Of a stretch of DNA of 26,142 nt, positions 22,299 through 26,142 are shown piece after piece; within the stretch, counting starts at the first letter, position 1, and each line of letters starts with the position of its first letter. The notes beneath the pieces are model-generated. The model made no database searches. It saw only the letters and a program-made list of their open reading frames with translations, and was not told where the DNA came from. Position numbers and translations under genes: made by a program. Source of the DNA: Acidobacteriaceae bacterium (lineage in GTDB: Bacteria; Acidobacteriota; Terriglobia; Terriglobales; SbA1); NCBI GenBank assembly GCA_003136335.1, contig PLEA01000262.1, positions 1-26,142 of the forward strand. The letters are read 5' to 3'.

Positions 22299-25298
22299 AT
22301 GTCACCCAAGCGCTTCTTCATCTTCGATCGGTACCGCCTCGACGAGCAGGAGCGCCGGCTCTTGCTCGGTACCCAGGTTGTCCCCCTTCCTCCGAAGCTG
22401 TTCGATTTACTGGCCGTGCTGGTTCAGAACGCGGGTCGTTTGCTTGCGAAGCAGGATCTACTTGATAGGGTCTGGTCCGACGTTGCTGTGGAAGAGGGCA
22501 GCCTGACCCGCAGCATTTCGTCGCTGCGACAGGTGCTCGGTTCGACTGCCGATGGGCAGGACTATATTCAAACGGTATCGAAGAGCGGGTACCGGTTCAT
22601 CTCACACGTTCGCGAGGCAACCGACGATGAACCCGATGGCACACGATTGGGTATCCCGCTGCCGCCATTGCTGCTTGCGATGTCTGCGGTTGATTTCGTC
22701 GGACGCGAAGCTGAGCTCGTGCAGATGCAGGATGTGTGGCAGCGGGCGAAAGGTGACCATCAATTGTTGCTTATCGCAGGCGAGCCAGGTATTGGAAAGA
22801 CGCGACTTTCGCTGGAGTTCGCGCGCAGTCGCGGTGCCGAAGGGAATACTGTGCTCATCGGGTGCAGCGATGAAGAGCATCTGGTGCCCTACCAGCCCTT
22901 TGTCGAGTGTCTAGGATGGTATTTTCGCAACTGCCCGCAGACCGAACTCCGGAATCAACTGGCGGCCATCGGTGGCGGGGGCGAGCTCGGACTGTTAGTT
23001 CCAGAGTTGCGCAATCGCATTCCTGAACTCCCGAGCCCCCCGCCGAGGGACCCTGAGGGGCAGCGATACTGTTTATTCGAAGCTGTGGCGGCCATGCTTG
23101 CGGTTGCATCGCGGGCGCGACCAATGCTGCTCATGTTCGACGACTTGCACTGGGCTGACAGGTCAACACTACAGCTGCTGCGGCATGTCATGCGGTCCGC
23201 GCGCACGGCCTCCTTTGCCATCGTCGCGACGTACCGAGCGAGCGAACTCGATCGCACGCACCCGCTGCCAGAGATGCTGATCAAACTGCGGCGCGAGCGG
23301 GGGATAACGCGGCTCGTGCTCCGCGGACTCAACATCGCGCACGTCAGGGCATTGGTCAATTCGATCGTCGGACCGAATGCTCCGTTACAGCTACCTCAGC
23401 TGGTCATGGACAGCACTGACGGCAATCCGTTCTTTGCGACCGAAATGCTCCAGCATCTGAAGGAGACGGGGGCGATCGCCGGGGTCGGCGGGATGACGGC
23501 AATGACCATCGACAATAAGGATCTTGGGTTGTCGGAGGGAATCAAAGAGGTCATCGGCCAACGGTTGTCTCGGCTAAGCGAAACGTGCAACCGGGTGCTC
23601 AGTATTGCGTCCATTGTCGGTCGCGAATTCGATGCCACGCTCCTCGAAGCCGTCGCGGATCTCCAAGATAACGAACTGCTGGACGCGCTCGAAGAGGCAA
23701 CGCGCGCTCAGTTAGTCAGCGAGTCGCAAGAAGTGAGCGGTCGTTTTGAGTTCATGCACGCGCTGATACGGGAGACGCTGTACAGTGAACTGAGCTCTCC
23801 ACGTCGAATGAGATTGCATCGGCGCGTCGCCGATGCCATCGAGCGTCTTTCGCAAAACGAACCGAATCCACCGCTTGCCGAGCTTGCTTACCACTTCTCG
23901 CAGACGGCGTCGGCTGACGCGGTCGACAAGACCATCGATTACGCGACACGAGCTGGCGATCGAGCTGCTGATGGGCTGGCGCACGAAGAAGCGGCACGCC
24001 TGTTCGACATTGCCCTTCACTCACTCGAATCCAGGCCTGAAGGACGCGATGTGGAACGTTTGCGGATGGACCTGCATGCGCGGCGTGCCCGCTCTTTCGA
24101 CGCGCTGGGGCAGTGGAAGCTGGAAGTGCGCGAACTAGATGCAGCGCTTCATCACCTTAATCCGGAGCAGATTGAGCTCCGCTGTGAGTTCGTCCTGGCG
24201 CTTGCGCGAGCATGGTTCCTCCTGCTCGATGTCCGTCCAGTGGAGCAGTACGCCACCGAGGCATTGCAGCTTGCCGAAGGGTTGCAGCGCTCCGATCTCG
24301 CGGCGAACGCGATTGCCTGGCTTGCACGCTGCCGGCAAGCAAATGGTGATCTAGGCGCGGCCATCGAGATGGACCGCCGGTCTCTGTCGCGTGCACCCAA
24401 CGTGATAACAGCAGCCCACATCATGGGGCCGCTAACGCTGTACCTTGCTGGACGATCAACGCAAGCGCTGGGCTTGGCTGCCGCGTCGGCGGATTCTGCC
24501 CGGTCATCGCGCGATACCACGTTCATCATGTACTCCCTCGCACACCTCGGCTTGAACCTGGCTGCCGTCGGGCGCTACGCTGAGGCCACACAGGCGTTCC
24601 ACGAAGCCCGCACCTTCGGCCGAAACTATGGAGCTATTCCGATGCTGGCTCGTGCCACTGCAATGGCAGCTGGGCTCCACTTGACCGTATTTGACTTCGA
24701 AGGCGCAGAGGCGCTCCAGTCAGAGGCGTGTGAACTGGCGCGTGGCGCTGGTTTTGTTCCGCCAATCGTTAGCGCCGGAATCGACACGCTGTTGACGTTC
24801 GCGCGTCGTCACGAACCCGGCCGAGCCGAGCGACTGCTGGAAGAGACAGCCGCTGCCGCGGCGAGTACCGCCGGCTGGCACCAGTGGCTGTGGCAACTCC
24901 GTCTGACTCAGGCCAGGGCCGAACTGGCGCTGGCGCGAGACGCCTTCGACGAGGCGCTCGCTACCGCGACCAACAGCATCGAGCAGAGCCGCGCGAGAGG
25001 GCGGCCGAAATATGAGGCGCTGGGCCTGATCACCAGGGCGCACAGCCTGGGTGCACTCACGCGAAAGCGCGACGCTATCGCCGACGCCAAGACGGCTGTG
25101 CGCGTCGCGGACCAGACCGGCGATCCGGCACTCCTGCTACTCGCACTCGATGTGCTAATCGGAATCGACGGCACCGACGAATTGGCGACCCGAGCACGTA
25201 CTGTGACCGACCACATCTACGATGGTCTGCCCAACGAAGTGATGCGGCGGCGCTTCACAGAGTCCGAAGTGATGCAACGTATTCGAACACCTCATTAG
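22299..25298 (+). CDS. Winged-helix/STAND ATPase/TPR-like transcriptional regulator
   Basis: The protein has 999 residues. Residues of about 5-105 form an OmpR-type winged helix (FDRYRLDEQERRLLLG, LLAKQDLLDRVWSD, SLTRSISSLRQVLG, IQTVSKSGYRF). Next comes an AAA/STAND ATPase with VGREAEL near 136, Walker A GEPGIGKT at 161-168, Walker B LLMFDDLHWAD around Asp281-Asp282 and a GNPFF motif near 380. The remaining 550 or so residues are helical, TPR-like, rich in A-x-x-L-A patterns. The architecture recalls SARP/CadC-like and MalT/LuxR-LAL regulators, in which an effector or partner bound by the repeats triggers ATP-dependent activation; no receiver or membrane segment is present. ATG 22299 has a weak GGA ribosome site. 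Being divergent from the haloperoxidase gene, it may control that gene. Confidence 0.88.
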   Translation: MSPKRFFIFDRYRLDEQERRLLLGTQVVPLPPKLFDLLAVLVQNAGRLLAKQDLLDRVWSDVAVEEGSLTRSISSLRQVLGSTADGQDYIQTVSKSGYRFISHVREATDDEPDGTRLGIPLPPLLLAMSAVDFVGREAELVQMQDVWQRAKGDHQLLLIAGEPGIGKTRLSLEFARSRGAEGNTVLIGCSDEEHLVPYQPFVECLGWYFRNCPQTELRNQLAAIGGGGELGLLVPELRNRIPELPSPPPRDPEGQRYCLFEAVAAMLAVASRARPMLLMFDDLHWADRSTLQLLRHVMRSARTASFAIVATYRASELDRTHPLPEMLIKLRRERGITRLVLRGLNIAHVRALVNSIVGPNAPLQLPQLVMDSTDGNPFFATEMLQHLKETGAIAGVGGMTAMTIDNKDLGLSEGIKEVIGQRLSRLSETCNRVLSIASIVGREFDATLLEAVADLQDNELLDALEEATRAQLVSESQEVSGRFEFMHALIRETLYSELSSPRRMRLHRRVADAIERLSQNEPNPPLAELAYHFSQTASADAVDKTIDYATRAGDRAADGLAHEEAARLFDIALHSLESRPEGRDVERLRMDLHARRARSFDALGQWKLEVRELDAALHHLNPEQIELRCEFVLALARAWFLLLDVRPVEQYATEALQLAEGLQRSDLAANAIAWLARCRQANGDLGAAIEMDRRSLSRAPNVITAAHIMGPLTLYLAGRSTQALGLAAASADSARSSRDTTFIMYSLAHLGLNLAAVGRYAEATQAFHEARTFGRNYGAIPMLARATAMAAGLHLTVFDFEGAEALQSEACELARGAGFVPPIVSAGIDTLLTFARRHEPGRAERLLEETAAAAASTAGWHQWLWQLRLTQARAELALARDAFDEALATATNSIEQSRARGRPKYEALGLITRAHSLGALTRKRDAIADAKTAVRVADQTGDPALLLLALDVLIGIDGTDELATRARTVTDHIYDGLPNEVMRRRFTESEVMQRIRTPH

Positions 25299-25542
25299 CC
25301 TGCATACCTGGCGCCTGAAATGCTAGTCGTACTCGCTCGTACGTTCGGAGGCAGCTGCACTAGATTCGCTCCGGCCGCTACGGCCTCAAGATCGTCGTTG
25401 CTCTTGTCTAAGGAAATTGAAGCGCTTCGTACTTTTCGCCACGCGAAAGCCGACGAGATTGATTACTAGCGGTAAATCACTGTTATCAATACTTACCATT
25501 CCGACAAGTTCAGTTGTGGATTGGTGCCGACAAACGTTAGAT

Positions 25543-25615
25543 CCCTATCGGGACTGCCCCGAAGCAGAAATGCAGGGACGCACCGATGCGTGTGGTCGGG
25601 GCAGTTTCGATAGGG
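25543..25615. repeat. Large imperfect hairpin with an inner hairpin
   Basis: CCCTATCGGGACTGCCCCG at 25543-25561 pairs with CGGGGCAGTTTCGATAGGG at 25597-25615 at 17 of 19 positions. The 35-base loop contains a second small hairpin, ACGCA (25578-25582) with TGCGT (25587-25591). There is no T-run. GTTAGAT lies immediately before the left arm (25536-25542). Confidence 0.75.
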
Positions 25616-25627
25616 TCGTTTGAAGTG

Positions 25628-25884
25628 AGCCGCTAGCGTTTGCGGCGGATGCGGTGAGAGCTATGGGAATTCAATCGATTTCTGCCTGAAAAGCCTTGCC
25701 AGACGGGAACTTTGGTCAAAAGGATGTTATTGATGCTCATCAATGTAGGAGTTCTCGCAACCAGCTGCATCATCCTACCTCCGGCACCATCCGTTCTTCA
25801 AGAGGGCAGTTCCGACAGAAGGCAGTTCCGACGCTTCCGACGCTTGTGTCAAGACACGCGGCAGCGTCCGCCGCGCTAGCGGCT
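25628..25884. repeat. Distant inverted repeats next to the intron
   Basis: The left arm at 25628-25652 begins AGCCGCTAGCG and the right arm at 25864-25884 ends CGCTAGCGGCT, an exact 11-bp inverted match. Beyond it, GCGGCGGATGC pairs with GCGTCCGCCGC apart from one base, after allowing a 4-base gap between the two blocks. The enclosed 211 bp is non-coding. The right arm ends 5 bp before the putative intron start. Confidence 0.65.
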
Positions 25885-25889
25885 TAGTC

Positions 25890-26142
25890 GTGTGCTGGGC
25901 ATGCTCAGTAACTAGGAGGTGAAAGTCCTCTGGCCGACCTGATGGAGGTGAAGGCCTAGTGATGATGCAAGGGCTACCGCCGCGAGGTGGGGTCTGAAGG
26001 AAGCATTAAACAAACGTGCGAGTCGATGGACAAAAATCGAATAGAAGGCGCGAGCACCGGACGAGCGGGCAACTTACCGCGAAGTCCATATCCATCAAGG
26101 GTGCGAAGCGTAGATTCGGCGACTGTGCACGGAAGGCGGCTG
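25890..26142 (+). ncRNA. Group II intron, 5' end (domain I), running off the window
   Basis: GTGTG at 25890-25894 fits the 5' boundary consensus GTGYG of bacterial group II introns. It is followed by a stretch I recognise from domain I of these ribozymes: CTAGGAGGTGAAAGTCCTCT near 25911-25931, GATGGAGGTGAAGGCCTAGT, AAGGAAGCATTAAACAAACG near 25998, GGACGAGCGGGCAACTTACC, and GGTGCGAAGCG near 26100. Domains II-VI and any reverse transcriptase/maturase gene would lie beyond 26142. The subgroup cannot be settled from this part, and the exact 5' end is inferred. The intron lies in non-coding DNA directly after an inverted repeat. Confidence 0.75.

Larger units (their letters stand above)
25299..25889. 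other. Non-coding stretch with inverted repeats
   Basis: I find no convincing gene in these 591 bp. They hold a large hairpin (25543-25615) and a distant inverted pair (25628-25652 with 25864-25884). Small tandem units also occur, for example GGCAGTTCCGAC at 25805-25816 and 25821-25832 (16-bp step), and GTGTC/GACAC at 25846-25857. Confidence 0.5.

Overview
The window looks like a chromosomal stretch from a soil bacterium, most likely an Acidobacteriota (Terriglobia-type) genome. This is inferred from the mix of genes: a complete L-rhamnose pathway with a fused aldolase/dehydrogenase, secreted GH78 and GH106 rhamnosidases, an FmdB-type zinc ribbon, a vanadium-type haloperoxidase, and a very large winged-helix/ATPase/repeat regulator. 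No rRNA or tRNA gene was seen, so the taxonomic call is an inference only.

Region 1 (about 1-3.5 kb) is accessory and partly decayed. It holds a DUF2786-like protein, a frameshifted superfamily II helicase resembling the helicase part of TOTE-type primase-helicases, and an intact Fic protein with an N-terminal winged-helix-like region. An array of 24-bp-period repeats precedes the Fic gene. Two gene stumps follow it, one TIGR02391-like and one SWIM-protein C-terminus.

Region 2 (about 4-16.8 kb) is a self-contained L-rhamnose utilisation locus. On the minus strand lies rhaI - rhaB - fused rhamnulose-1-phosphate aldolase/short-chain dehydrogenase - rhaM - rhaT. On the plus strand, divergently, lie two secreted alpha-L-rhamnosidases, GH78 then GH106. 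The logic is extracellular release of rhamnose from plant or microbial glycans, uptake by RhaT, anomer conversion by RhaM, isomerisation, phosphorylation, then cleavage to dihydroxyacetone phosphate plus lactaldehyde with redox conversion of the lactaldehyde. A 34-bp nested dyad in the divergent intergenic region is the best operator candidate; no regulator gene is in the locus. An 88-bp imperfect direct repeat lies on each side of the locus (3561-3648 and 17003-17090), suggesting that it was inserted or exchanged as a module.

Region 3 (about 17.1-20.4 kb) carries small genes: a zinc-ribbon-like protein, an antibiotic-biosynthesis-monooxygenase-like protein with a clear terminator, an FmdB-like protein with an altered zinc knuckle, a four-helix membrane protein, and a tight minus-strand cassette (unknown protein, excisionase-type HTH, single-pass membrane peptide).

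Region 4 (about 20.7-25.3 kb) has a secreted vanadium-type haloperoxidase diverging from a 999-residue winged-helix/STAND ATPase/TPR-like regulator.

Region 5 (about 25.3-26.1 kb) is non-coding, with two inverted-repeat structures and then what looks like the 5' domain I of a group II intron running off the end of the window. Bases 1-213 hold nothing I can support.
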